64,000 bases of DNA from Lachnospiraceae bacterium (lineage in GTDB: Bacteria; Bacillota; Clostridia; Lachnospirales; Lachnospiraceae), in assembly GCA_017526745.1 (NCBI GenBank), contig JAFXQX010000029.1:186001-250000 (forward strand). The letters are read 5' to 3'. The position numbers were made by a program, and so were the translations under genes. Positions within the stretch are counted from its first letter, which is position 1. Each line of letters starts with the position of its first letter. This document shows positions 53,002 to 61,972 of this stretch, piece by piece. The notes under the pieces were generated by a model. The model saw only the letters and a list, made by a program, of their open reading frames with translations. It had not been told where the DNA came from and ran no database searches.

Positions 53002-53886
53002 TCATATGTTTTCGGGATTACTTCTTCTTTCCGGGATCGCAAAATCGGGATGTTCTTCAAGCCATGCGGTCTGAGGCATGCATGAAAGCATCGAAACATC
53101 GTCATCGGAAAGCGTAAAATCAAACACATCCATATTATCTTTCATATGTTCAATGGATGAAGCCTTGGGGATCGGAAGGATCCCTTTCTGAAGAAGGAAC
53201 CTTATATTGATCTGCTGGATGCTCTTTTTATACTTGTTGGCAAGCTTTACAAGTATGGCATTGCCTATCGTGGCATTCTCCCTCCCGCGGCCGAGCGGAG
53301 ACCAGGCCATCGGGACCACGTCATTATCTAGGCAGTACTGTACTGCCCTCTCCTGCGAATATCCGGGATGCAGCTCCAATTGATCGACAACCGGTCTGAT
53401 CCTGCAGTTATCAAGGATATTTTCAAGATGATGGGGAAGAAAATTGGATAATCCGAGCCTTTTTACCTTACCTGAATCGACAAGTTCTTCCATGGCCTGC
53501 CATGTTTCGATATCAAGGCCTTTCCAGTCTTCATCATCGGCACCTGTCTGCCTGGGCCAGTGGATCATGTAAATGTCCACATAATCGGTCTGAAGACGGT
53601 TTAATGAGCGTTCAAACGCCTTTTTTACATTATCTTTGCCCATTTCATCGATCCAAAGCTTTGTCTCTATAATGACCTCTGACCTTTCTATACCACTGGT
53701 TCGGAGAGCATTTCCGAGCGATCTTTCGGTCTCATACAAAGATGCGGTATCAAAAAATCTGTATCCGCATTCTATAGCTTTTAAGACGATATCGGTGTTA
53801 TCGGCAAATTCTTCGTTATATGTGCCAAAACCTATCTTTGGAAGCAAAGAGCCGTCATTTAACGTGTAAAATTCATTAAAAGCCAT
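53002..53886 (-). CDS. Aldo/keto reductase
   Basis: 294 residues, a NADPH-dependent TIM barrel. Catalytic tetrad: Asp in RFFDTASLY (~46) with the Tyr at its end (~51), Lys in IIETKLW (~77) and His in DIYMIHWPR (~109). KRLGLSNFLPHHLE and WSPLGRGRENATI line the pocket, and PIPKASSIEHMKDN is the cofactor-binding end. Similar to 2,5-diketo-gluconate reductase-type enzymes, with an unknown substrate. It starts 29 bases after the response regulator, so it may be the last gene of that operon. Ribosome site GGAAAGGATG. Confidence 0.9.
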   Translation of the reverse strand: MAFNEFYTLNDGSLLPKIGFGTYNEEFADNTDIVLKAIECGYRFFDTASLYETERSLGNALRTSGIERSEVIIETKLWIDEMGKDNVKKAFERSLNRLQTDYVDIYMIHWPRQTGADDEDWKGLDIETWQAMEELVDSGKVKRLGLSNFLPHHLENILDNCRIRPVVDQLELHPGYSQERAVQYCLDNDVVPMAWSPLGRGRENATIGNAILVKLANKYKKSIQQINIRFLLQKGILPIPKASSIEHMKDNMDVFDFTLSDDDVSMLSCMPQTAWLEEHPDFAIPERRSNPENI

Positions 53887-53915
53887 AGTTAATCATCCTT
53901 TCCGCCATTCAGGCA

Positions 53916-54677
53916 TCATGATCTTTGAGATGCGAAATAATCTGCTATATTCTTGCGAAGCTGTTTACGATCTATTGATTTTAACTGATAACCGACAGGC
54001 TTCAGGTCTAGGACCTTCATGATACTTTCCTTGTCGCTCTTTCCGGTCAGAAACATTACCGGTATTTTGGCTGTTGACGGATCGGAACGGATCATTTCAA
54101 GCACCTGAGGACCGGGTGTTATAGGCATCTCATAGTCAAGAAGGATCAGATCCGCATGATTTTTGGCAAGCCACGTAATAGCCTGCATTCCCGAATTGGC
54201 AAGGGAAACACGGTATTTATCCTTCAGCCATTCCATGATTATGCCCATATATGCCACATCATCATCGACTATGAGTATACTCTTCAGTTTTTCACGGGGA
54301 ACGGCTCCCTCTTTCATAAAATTATCAACTTCAGTCATCAGCTGATCCATATCAAGCGGTCTTTCATACATTTTATAGACGTCGCTCTCGGGGATGTATG
54401 ATATCAGAAGATCATATTCTTCCTTTGTGCCGATAACTATGATCTGTGAATCCTTGTCCTGATACTCTTTTCTGATATGGTTAAAAACATCGGCATGTTT
54501 CACGACACTGTCATCCGTAAAGATGAACACTATATCAACACCATCGCATTTATCCTTTAGATCACTCATCTGATATGATGAGTATAACGATAATATGCCA
54601 AGGGCATTCAGTTTTGTCTCAAGGCCTTTTATGATAAAGCCTTCTGCGGGTGCGACTATGAGCACTCTGTTGAACAT
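53916..54677 (-). CDS. Response regulator with degenerate and intact receiver domains, no output domain
   Basis: 253 residues. Residues ~1-125 have a receiver-like alpha/beta pattern (RVLIVAPAEGF, IVFIFTDD) but lack the acidic pair. Residues ~130-253 are a complete receiver: ILIVDDDVAYMG (acidic cluster), phospho-acceptor Asp181 in LLDYEMP, Thr in FLTGKSD and Lys in GYQLKS. No DNA-binding or enzymatic domain is present, so it may pass phosphate to HPt or act by protein contact. It is encoded directly behind the two hybrid kinases. Confidence 0.85.
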   Translation of the reverse strand: MFNRVLIVAPAEGFIIKGLETKLNALGILSLYSSYQMSDLKDKCDGVDIVFIFTDDSVVKHADVFNHIRKEYQDKDSQIIVIGTKEEYDLLISYIPESDVYKMYERPLDMDQLMTEVDNFMKEGAVPREKLKSILIVDDDVAYMGIIMEWLKDKYRVSLANSGMQAITWLAKNHADLILLDYEMPITPGPQVLEMIRSDPSTAKIPVMFLTGKSDKESIMKVLDLKPVGYQLKSIDRKQLRKNIADYFASQRS

Positions 54678-54693
54678 GTTTTAATTCCTCCGA

Positions 54694-57600
54694 TCAGTTG
54701 TTAACTTCTTTCAGGATCTCGATCATACCTTCCCAGTCAAGTGATGACAGTTTTGAATTAAGTCTGTCAAACCTCTCCCTGTCAGATTCGGGCAACTTAT
54801 ACTCCTTAACGGAATCAAGTACCATTTTAGCCAGTTCATAATCCATATTATAGGCAAATTCGCCAAGGCCCGCGTATGCATCATCTAACATATCCTTCGG
54901 GATTTCACTAAGATCTTCCTCTTTACCGAAGCCTGCAGACAGGCCGTCACGAATTGAGCGGTATTCCTGCATCATTTTATCATGGTTATCGATGATAAAG
55001 GAAGTATTATCGTCCTTGCCGGCCATTTCAAGCGCTTCGGCTTCATCACCAAGCTTCAATGCCCCGATAAGTCTAGAACTGCTCTTTAACGCATGGACTT
55101 TGATCGTATAGTTCTCCCAATCCTGATCGTCATAGTATCTTTGGATCTTCTCAGACTTGGCAGGATATGAATCGTAATAGATCTGAAGGACGGACAAAAA
55201 CGACTCTTTAGAACCGCTGTTCTTTATAGCGGTATCAATATCGAGACCCGATACTTCCTCATACCACTCGGAAGGCTGTATTTCCTCCTCTGAAGATTCA
55301 TTATCCTGAGCATCTGAAGGCCCATTATCCTGATCATCTGAAAGCTCTTCATCCTGTTTACGTTTGGCAAAGATCGAGCCGAGATTATAATTATGATTGC
55401 CTTTTATTATATAGATCAGGCCGAATGTACCTTCACCGCAGTTTGACGAGATCCCGGCAGAAGCTTTCTGGAATATCACTTTATCAAAGTTGATCTTGGA
55501 CCTGACCTTCTCTTCTATCCATAACAGATCCTCTTCCGCCATACCGGCATATGTTATGAAAATAAACGAAGAGTCGGGATATACGTTTGAAGGAAGTGCG
55601 TAATCTATGTATTTCTCATAACACTTCTTCAGATTTCCGAACATAAAATTACCGACGCCGAGCTTGTCGTTTTTCATTCGCAGCACCGGACGCATCCAAA
55701 GCGTATTAAGGATATTGTTCATAAAAGGACTGATCCTGTCGCGTCTTGCCATGATATCGGTATTTTTGATGACAAAACTGCATTTGATCAGTTTCTTGGC
55801 TTCCTCAAGTTCGGATACTATCTTATCAACAGGCATTCCCTGATGTGCAAGTCTTGCTGCGATTGCAACCAGTATACCGGTAGCACTTGAAAGACATTCG
55901 GAGTTGACTACAGTGACATTTTCAAATGTCTTGGCGACATTTATGGCACGTCCGTACTCTCTGCTGCTTCCGGTAGTAAGCGTGATATATATGAGCTGAT
56001 GAGCCTTCTTTAATTCGTTTGAGAAGAATGCGGTAAGGGCTTCCTCCGTCGGAGGTTCCGAATCGACCATCTTCGTCATGTCAGCCATATAGCGTACAAG
56101 TTCCTCGGAATCGATATCGAGATTGTCATAGAATACTCCCTCGTTCGTTATGACCGTATAGGGAATGATACTGATCTGAAGGTCTTTTACGATAGATGCC
56201 GGAAGATCGCTCATAGTGCTCGTTGCGATAACAACAGGTTTCTTCCTTGTATATCCGCTGGCGGTCTTCATTGAGATCACACTTCCCGCACCGGAGGAAA
56301 GCAGTTCGATCTTCTCTTCCGGAATATGAGCCAGCAGCATATCTTCAAGCTGGCGTCCCGATACAGGCTTGACAAGATATCCGTCAAATCCGGTATTGTT
56401 ATACAGTTCTATGTTCTCTCCGCCTGCGTTGGCCGTAAGAACGATGATCGGTGCAGTTTGGTTGAGTCCGCCGTTCTGTTCCCTGATCTGTTCAAAGCAC
56501 TCTATACCGTCCATTTCCGGCATAAGGTGATCCATAAATATTAGGTCGTAGCGGTTTCGAAGAGTATGGGCAAGAGCGTCCTGACCGGACAATGCAAGAT
56601 CTACTTTTATCTGTGTTCCGGCTATGAGCTTTTCCTCAACCTGAAGATTCATCTCGTTATCGTCAACGATAAGTATCCTCGCATCAGGTGCACGGAAAAT
56701 ATGCGCAAACTTCTCGCCTCCGGTAAGTCCTGCATTGGAAATGTCGATGTCACCGATACGCCTGTCAGATGATATCTTCTGTCTGAAGGTGACCATAAAC
56801 GTCGAGCCTTCGGAATATACACTGTTTACGGTGATGGTGCCTTCCATCAGATCTACAAGCTGTTTGACTATAGAAAGACCAAGGCCTGTTCCTTCTATAT
56901 ACCTGTTCTTCTCTTCATCAACGCGCTGGAAAGTATCAAACAGGTGAGGGAGCGCATCTGCCTTGATACCCATTCCTGTATCGGAAATGCTTATCTTCAG
57001 AATGACCTCCCCGGCCTCCGGAAAATCACACTCCATGTGGAGATTGACCGAACCCTCTTTTGTATACTTAACTGCGTTATTCAGAAGGTTGATAAGGATC
57101 TGTTTGATCCTGACCTCATCACCGAAAAGGGAGGACGGAACGTTAGGATCGATATCTACGTTAAACTTGAGCCCCTTCTCTTCTGCCTTGAGCCAGATCA
57201 TATTAACTATCTCGGATATCAGGGAAGCGACATCATAGTTGACCGGAACTATATCCATCTTGCCGGCCTCGATCTTGGACAGATCAAGGATATCATTTAT
57301 AAGGGCAAGCAGCATCTTGCCTGCACCTTGAATGTTTCTGGCATCTTTTATGATCTCTTCCGAAGCATCTTCCTGACGGAGAATGATCTCATTAAGTCCG
57401 AGAACCGTGTTTATCGGAGTCCTTATCTCATGACTCATACTTGAGAAAAAACGGTTCTGGGCTCTGTTAAGCTCCTCGAGTTCATTTGATTTCTCCTCGG
57501 CAGTCCGGGCTTCCTTTTGAAGTATCTTTGTCCAGAATGTGATCAGTATCGTAAGGACGATAAATGCGATGATATACTGCGAAAATGTATAAATATAATC

Positions 57601-58080
57601 ATTCTTCCGGGAATATGCATTCAGTAATTCAGGATGATAATATGTGATAAGACAGCAAGAACCGAGAATCACGGTGTCGACAATACACATGATGATCCTG
57701 AACTTTCCGTCGAGAACAAGTACAAGATAGTACCCTCCCAGGAGGAACATGATCATCGTACCGTTATATATGCCGCCTTTGGCGAAAAATGACGCGGGCC
57801 GCAGAAAACAGACAAGTATAATGGTTAACACGATCTTGGCTGTCCTGACGCGGCCTTTTTTTACAAAATGGTACAGTAATGCTCCGCCGATGACTATTCC
57901 GGAAATGAAGATAAGGGAAGCTGACATCTTTTCATCTATGAATATGCTTTCGACCGAAAAGACAGCAAGAGCCAGCAGCTCACATATCGTAAACAGCACA
58001 AATGTCCTGTCCTTGACATAGACAGATGAATCATACAGATAACCTGCGAGTTTGTGATTTATCTTCTTAAATATGTTCAC
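54694..58080 (-). CDS. Hybrid histidine kinase with REC, DegV and HPt domains
   Basis: 1128 residues, GTG start in a GTGA overlap with the upstream kinase. Order: about six membrane helices (~25-185), HisKA with MSHEIRTP (His217), HATPase (NDILDLS to GTGLGLSIVKQLV), a receiver with FMDHLMPEMDG (Asp517), then a DegV domain (~610-895) and an HPt with VHALKSSSRLIG (His996). DegV landmarks: VIATSTMSDLPASI, YDNLDIDSEEL, VNSECLSSATGILVAIAA, RRDRISPFMN, GEGTFGLIYI. DegV proteins (FakB) bind fatty acids, so the kinase may sense lipids. The DegV serine-rich positions are partly altered (TTGSSREY in place of SSxLSGTY). Confidence 0.88.
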   Translation of the reverse strand: MNIFKKINHKLAGYLYDSSVYVKDRTFVLFTICELLALAVFSVESIFIDEKMSASLIFISGIVIGGALLYHFVKKGRVRTAKIVLTIILVCFLRPASFFAKGGIYNGTMIMFLLGGYYLVLVLDGKFRIIMCIVDTVILGSCCLITYYHPELLNAYSRKNDYIYTFSQYIIAFIVLTILITFWTKILQKEARTAEEKSNELEELNRAQNRFFSSMSHEIRTPINTVLGLNEIILRQEDASEEIIKDARNIQGAGKMLLALINDILDLSKIEAGKMDIVPVNYDVASLISEIVNMIWLKAEEKGLKFNVDIDPNVPSSLFGDEVRIKQILINLLNNAVKYTKEGSVNLHMECDFPEAGEVILKISISDTGMGIKADALPHLFDTFQRVDEEKNRYIEGTGLGLSIVKQLVDLMEGTITVNSVYSEGSTFMVTFRQKISSDRRIGDIDISNAGLTGGEKFAHIFRAPDARILIVDDNEMNLQVEEKLIAGTQIKVDLALSGQDALAHTLRNRYDLIFMDHLMPEMDGIECFEQIREQNGGLNQTAPIIVLTANAGGENIELYNNTGFDGYLVKPVSGRQLEDMLLAHIPEEKIELLSSGAGSVISMKTASGYTRKKPVVIATSTMSDLPASIVKDLQISIIPYTVITNEGVFYDNLDIDSEELVRYMADMTKMVDSEPPTEEALTAFFSNELKKAHQLIYITLTTGSSREYGRAINVAKTFENVTVVNSECLSSATGILVAIAARLAHQGMPVDKIVSELEEAKKLIKCSFVIKNTDIMARRDRISPFMNNILNTLWMRPVLRMKNDKLGVGNFMFGNLKKCYEKYIDYALPSNVYPDSSFIFITYAGMAEEDLLWIEEKVRSKINFDKVIFQKASAGISSNCGEGTFGLIYIIKGNHNYNLGSIFAKRKQDEELSDDQDNGPSDAQDNESSEEEIQPSEWYEEVSGLDIDTAIKNSGSKESFLSVLQIYYDSYPAKSEKIQRYYDDQDWENYTIKVHALKSSSRLIGALKLGDEAEALEMAGKDDNTSFIIDNHDKMMQEYRSIRDGLSAGFGKEEDLSEIPKDMLDDAYAGLGEFAYNMDYELAKMVLDSVKEYKLPESDRERFDRLNSKLSSLDWEGMIEILKEVNN

Positions 58081-60125
58081 TGTTCATCCCTCCCTTCGTA
58101 ACTGATCATTTCCTCGGGCAGGATACTTTTCATTACACGTTCAAATTCATTTATATTGATCGGTTTTGCAATGAATCCGTCAAATCCTTCACGCATGAAC
58201 ATCTCTCTCGCCCCACTTAGTGCATTGGCCGTAAGAGCGATGATCAACGGACTCCTGAAACTTGAATCAGCGATATGCCTGATACGTTTGGCTGTCTCAA
58301 CTCCGTCCATCTCCGGCATCATATGATCCATAAAGATCACATCATAATCGCCGTTTTCATATTTATTCACGGCTTCCATGCCGCTCTCTGCAGTATCGAT
58401 ATCGAAACCGTAATCACGAAGAAGGCCTGAGGCAACGACCAGATTCATGACTTCATCATCAACAATAAGAACCTTAACGCCTGTAAAATATGGCTTCTTT
58501 CCAGAATCATCGAGCTCCGGGGCAATATCTTCACCATTGATCATGCGTACGACAGGGAATGCATAAAGAGGCTTGGGAATGACCGTGATGCCTTTGGACC
58601 CCTTTGTATCTGTCTGATCATTGGATGAGATAATGATCCTGAACCCTTTACGCGAAAGATCTTCAATAATACGCTTATCAGCTTCGTATTCCTCTTTTCC
58701 CATAAAAACATACTTCGATCCGGTTTCGGAAAGAACACGTTCAAGTTCACCGGCATCGCTTATCGAATACAGGTTAAGACCGAGTCCTCTGGCCATATTG
58801 GCAGCCATATTTCTGTAAAAATCACGAACCCGGGGTACCGTAAACTTCTCAAGTTTTGTGAAGAATACAAGATTTTCGACACTGCCTTCATTTGCTTTGA
58901 GGCAATATGTCGGATCGATGACCTGCTGGGGGATGGATAACCTGACAGTGGTTCCTTTGCCGACAGTACTGCTGATATTTACGAAACCTCCCATTTTATG
59001 AACGATACCATATACAATGGGAAGACCAATGCCGATACCGCCCGTACTGCGGTCACGCTTCTTGTTCGCCTGATACATTCCCTTGGAAACAAGCGACATA
59101 TCAGCCCTTGTCATCCCTATGCCCGTATCGGTCACCTCTATCGTCAGATTGATACCGTACTTCTGGAAAACCGGAAATACTCTGACATATACACCGCCAT
59201 GCTTAGTAAACTTAACCGCATTCTCAATAAGATGTCTGAACAGCTTATGAAGCTTTTCAATATCGCCGCGAAGCATGGTAGGAGTTTCGGGTGCAAGATC
59301 GAGAACAAGTTCAAGATCCTTATTCTTATTGATCTGTTTATAGTTCTCCGAAACATCGTTCATAAGGGAAATACACATATAGTTTTCATAATCGATATGA
59401 AGTTCGCCCCGCTTGATCTCCGTATAATCCTGGATATCTTCGATCTGATGTGCCAGCCTGATACCGGCGCTCTGGATCGAATCAAGTTCTTCCGAAGAGC
59501 CGCCCTTTTGCAGAATGGTCGTCATTCCGCTTATAACATTAACGGGAGTGCGCAGTTCATGTGAAATGTTCGAAAGAAAATCTTCCATATCCCTGTCGTT
59601 TTTCAGAACAGTGTTCATCCACTCTTTGTTCTGCTCTTTTTCAATGATTCTTCGATCGACAGTTATACGGCTGAATACATACATTGTGAGCACCGTAACG
59701 ATATGATAGACCATTCTCATGATCTCAAATGCGCTCATGTCTGTCCTGCCACCGATATACAGGAACCAGAACTGGATGGCCATAACAACGATATACTCTG
59801 CAAGAATGATGTTAAGAAGCCCTATTCGGTCTGCCATTGTAAAGGTGACCATAAATAAAGCTACGGATACAGATATATCAAACAGGCTTGTATCGTGGAT
59901 CCCGTGATAAAACAAAAGAAATGCGGCATAAATGAAATAGACTATGAGCCTCGCTTTAGGATCAAGCTTATTGGAAAAATGAAGGACCCACAGTCCTGCC
60001 ATTCCGGCAAATACCACCGGAGGAACCCAGAAATCCCAACCTCCGAAATAATTTTGAAGTATGCATGATATCCCGGCAAGTGTACATATGGATATCATCA
60101 ATCGTTCTTTTCTGATATCGTCCAC
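58077..60125 (-). CDS. Hybrid histidine kinase with pseudo-receiver and receiver
   Basis: 682 residues, GTG start with AGGAGGG upstream. About six membrane helices (~8-165), HisKA with ISHELRTPVNVISG (His189), and HATPase with GGIGIGLPIVYGIVHKMGG (~376-394). Next comes a segment without phospho-acceptor (~430-540), a likely degenerate receiver, then a full receiver with FMDHMMPEMDGVE (Asp600). No HPt of its own; the HPt of the next gene could serve both kinases. No periplasmic sensor domain is seen, so sensing is likely within the membrane. Confidence 0.9.
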   Translation of the reverse strand: MDDIRKERLMISICTLAGISCILQNYFGGWDFWVPPVVFAGMAGLWVLHFSNKLDPKARLIVYFIYAAFLLFYHGIHDTSLFDISVSVALFMVTFTMADRIGLLNIILAEYIVVMAIQFWFLYIGGRTDMSAFEIMRMVYHIVTVLTMYVFSRITVDRRIIEKEQNKEWMNTVLKNDRDMEDFLSNISHELRTPVNVISGMTTILQKGGSSEELDSIQSAGIRLAHQIEDIQDYTEIKRGELHIDYENYMCISLMNDVSENYKQINKNKDLELVLDLAPETPTMLRGDIEKLHKLFRHLIENAVKFTKHGGVYVRVFPVFQKYGINLTIEVTDTGIGMTRADMSLVSKGMYQANKKRDRSTGGIGIGLPIVYGIVHKMGGFVNISSTVGKGTTVRLSIPQQVIDPTYCLKANEGSVENLVFFTKLEKFTVPRVRDFYRNMAANMARGLGLNLYSISDAGELERVLSETGSKYVFMGKEEYEADKRIIEDLSRKGFRIIISSNDQTDTKGSKGITVIPKPLYAFPVVRMINGEDIAPELDDSGKKPYFTGVKVLIVDDEVMNLVVASGLLRDYGFDIDTAESGMEAVNKYENGDYDVIFMDHMMPEMDGVETAKRIRHIADSSFRSPLIIALTANALSGAREMFMREGFDGFIAKPININEFERVMKSILPEEMISYEGRDEQ

Positions 60126-60174
60126 GTTTCCCTCCTGTATATACCTGTATACGTCGTAAAGAACTGTATGAGAT

Positions 60175-60183
60175 ATTCTACCA
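60175..60183 (-). promoter_or_regulatory. Promoter of the two-kinase operon
   Basis: On the minus strand, extended -10 TGG TAGAAT (60183-60175), with a weak TTAAAT-like -35 17 bases further upstream. It lies ~50 bases before the kinase start. Confidence 0.5.
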
Positions 60184-60299
60184 TATAATCATGTATTATT
60201 TAATGAAATTGCCATAATTTAGTGATATATTGCTAATATAACGGCCTTGAATTACAATCATCATCAAACAATCAAAGAAAATCCAAAAGGAGCAGGAAC

Positions 60300-61229
60300 A
60301 TGAATAAGATAAATACTGTCGCTATCATAGGACTCGGCGCAATCGGAGCATATTTTGCCGATAAGATGCTGCCTCATCTGGATGATGACCTCAGGATCAT
60401 TGCCGGAGGTGACAGAAAAAAAAGACTTGAGGCCGAAGGCCTTATAGTTAACGGGAAACAGGAATACTATAATATCGTCTCGCCTGATGATAAGACCGGA
60501 TATGCGGATCTTGTTATCGTGATCCCCAAATTTAAAGAGCTTTCGCAGGCATTATGTGATGTAAAGAACCAAGTCGGACCGGATACAGTTATAATGACTC
60601 CTCTTAACGGAGTTGAAAGCGAGGATATCGCAGCAAAGATCTACGGAAAAGAACGCATACTCTACTCTCTTATGCGTGTCAGCAGCGTTAAGGATAAGAA
60701 TAAAGTATCATTTAATCCCGATACATCATTCGTGGAATTCGGTGATAAGACAAACGATGAAAAGGATCTGTCGGAAAATGTCAGAGCCGTAAAGGAATTC
60801 TTTGACGCAGCCGGCATCAAAAGTATCATAAGAGCCGATATGGAGCTTGCCATATGGGAAAAATTCGTCTGTAACGTCAGTGAGAACCAGGTGTCCGCTC
60901 TTATGAAAATACCCTTTGGTGCCTGGGGTGCAAAAAGTGATGCGAACGCCATGAGACTGATGGCCGCAGATGAAGTGATAAAGCTCGCAAACAAAAAAGG
61001 AATAAAGATCGCCGACGATTATGCGAAGGATCATCTGGAATTCTTAATGAAACTCCCCAAGGAAAATATGTCATCGACCCTTCAGGATATACTGGCCGGA
61101 AGAAAGACCGAGGTTGACATGTTTGCCGGAACCGTTATAAAACTGGGAAAAGAATATGGTGTTCCGACACCGGTAAATGAATTCCTGTATCATGCGATCA
61201 GACTGCTTGAGGATCCATATACTCTCTGA
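60300..61229 (+). CDS. PanE/ApbA-family ketopantoate reductase-like protein
   Basis: 309 residues, AAAGGAGC ribosome site. N-terminal Rossmann fold VAIIGLGAIGAYFADKM (GxGxxG, ~8-24). Catalytic Lys in IWEKFVCNVSENQVSAL (~182) and the C-terminal KTEVDMFAGTVIKLGKEYGVPTPVNE (in parts, ~270-295, with the Glu/Ser pocket). The family reduces 2-dehydropantoate to pantoate for coenzyme A synthesis, but paralogues reduce other ketoacids. No panBCD gene is adjacent, so calling it PanE itself would be a guess. Confidence 0.87.
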   Translation: MNKINTVAIIGLGAIGAYFADKMLPHLDDDLRIIAGGDRKKRLEAEGLIVNGKQEYYNIVSPDDKTGYADLVIVIPKFKELSQALCDVKNQVGPDTVIMTPLNGVESEDIAAKIYGKERILYSLMRVSSVKDKNKVSFNPDTSFVEFGDKTNDEKDLSENVRAVKEFFDAAGIKSIIRADMELAIWEKFVCNVSENQVSALMKIPFGAWGAKSDANAMRLMAADEVIKLANKKGIKIADDYAKDHLEFLMKLPKENMSSTLQDILAGRKTEVDMFAGTVIKLGKEYGVPTPVNEFLYHAIRLLEDPYTL

Positions 61230-61369
61230 TATACACCAGCGGCTCTTCTATCTGTACGATAACGCCTCATTGGCCAAAGTGCCTTCGGATACGGCAGGAT
61301 CATAAAGCCGGGGATATCTACCCTGCAGGATGCACCGCACCTTCATGATGTAGATCTTATCATATTGAT

Positions 61370-61717
61370 TCAGATACTGTAATAAGGAACAACTATGTAA
61401 TTGCCCGGTATGAGTGCTGAATCCGCAGACAGATGATTGATGCTCATAATCTCATCTTCAAGTCTGTCTACCGATGAATATTCCGCACTGTAATACTCTT
61501 TTGCGATCGATTCGACCGAATCGTTACAGTAGATCATCACGCTCTTATACTGCTTCGAAGCAGGGGACATATCACTGTTATCGGTCTTGGCAGATGCTCT
61601 TATGGAAAATACCAGGCATAATATCAACGTGATCATAATGCCTATCATCAATGCTATCCTGATCTTCAGCTGCCTCTCCCTGATCTGTCTGGCTCTTCTT
61701 GAATTGATGTTCGTCAT
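61370..61717 (-). CDS. yneA: YneA-like SOS cell division suppressor (membrane helix plus LysM-like domain)
   Basis: 115 residues from ATG 61717 (CGGAGGGG ribosome site); an in-frame start ten codons upstream has none. The basic N-terminus (RRARQIRERQ) leads to one membrane helix (~18-40), then an outer LysM-like domain (SVMIYCNDSVESIAKEYYS to GNYIVVPYY). It is divergent from lexA with a LexA-box promoter, the classic YneA arrangement in Bacillus and Clostridia. YneA delays septation during DNA damage. Sequence identity to Bacillus YneA is low, so position and regulation carry the call. Confidence 0.82.
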   Translation of the reverse strand: MTNINSRRARQIRERQLKIRIALMIGIMITLILCLVFSIRASAKTDNSDMSPASKQYKSVMIYCNDSVESIAKEYYSAEYSSVDRLEDEIMSINHLSADSALIPGNYIVVPYYSI

Positions 61718-61744
61718 ATGTCCCCTCCGTTCAAACCTCTGTTT

Positions 61745-61797
61745 CAAACATCTGTTCTATTTGTTTGTATTATATCGAACATGTTTTCGAATGTCAA
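61745..61797 (-). promoter_or_regulatory. LexA-controlled yneA promoter
   Basis: Minus-strand TTGACA (61797-61792), 17-base spacer and TATAAT (61774-61769). LexA-like box CGAACATGTTTTCG (61776-61789, 13/14 to consensus) lies fully within the spacer; a weaker box CAAACATCTGTTCT (61745-61758, 11/14) lies just past the transcript start. Confidence 0.88.
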
Positions 61798-61816
61798 CAT
61801 GATTTTGATGATTTTT

Positions 61817-61869
61817 CGAACATATTTTCCGAAAATATGTTTGCATAATACGAACATATGTGTTATCAT
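61817..61869 (+). promoter_or_regulatory. LexA autoregulated lexA promoter
   Basis: TTGCAT (61841-61846), 17-base spacer and TATCAT (61864-61869). Boxes: CGAACATATTTTCC (61817-61830, 12/14), CGAAAATATGTTTG (61830-61843, 13/14, overlapping the -35) and CGAACATATGTGTT (61851-61864, 12/14, in the spacer). Confidence 0.85.
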
Positions 61870-61972
61870 CTGATCATAAAAAGATGATCTTTTGTGATCA
61901 CACGTTTATGATAATCCTGATAGTGTCCAATAAAAATACCTCGGTTTTGAGGCGATCCATGGGGAGGTGTCT

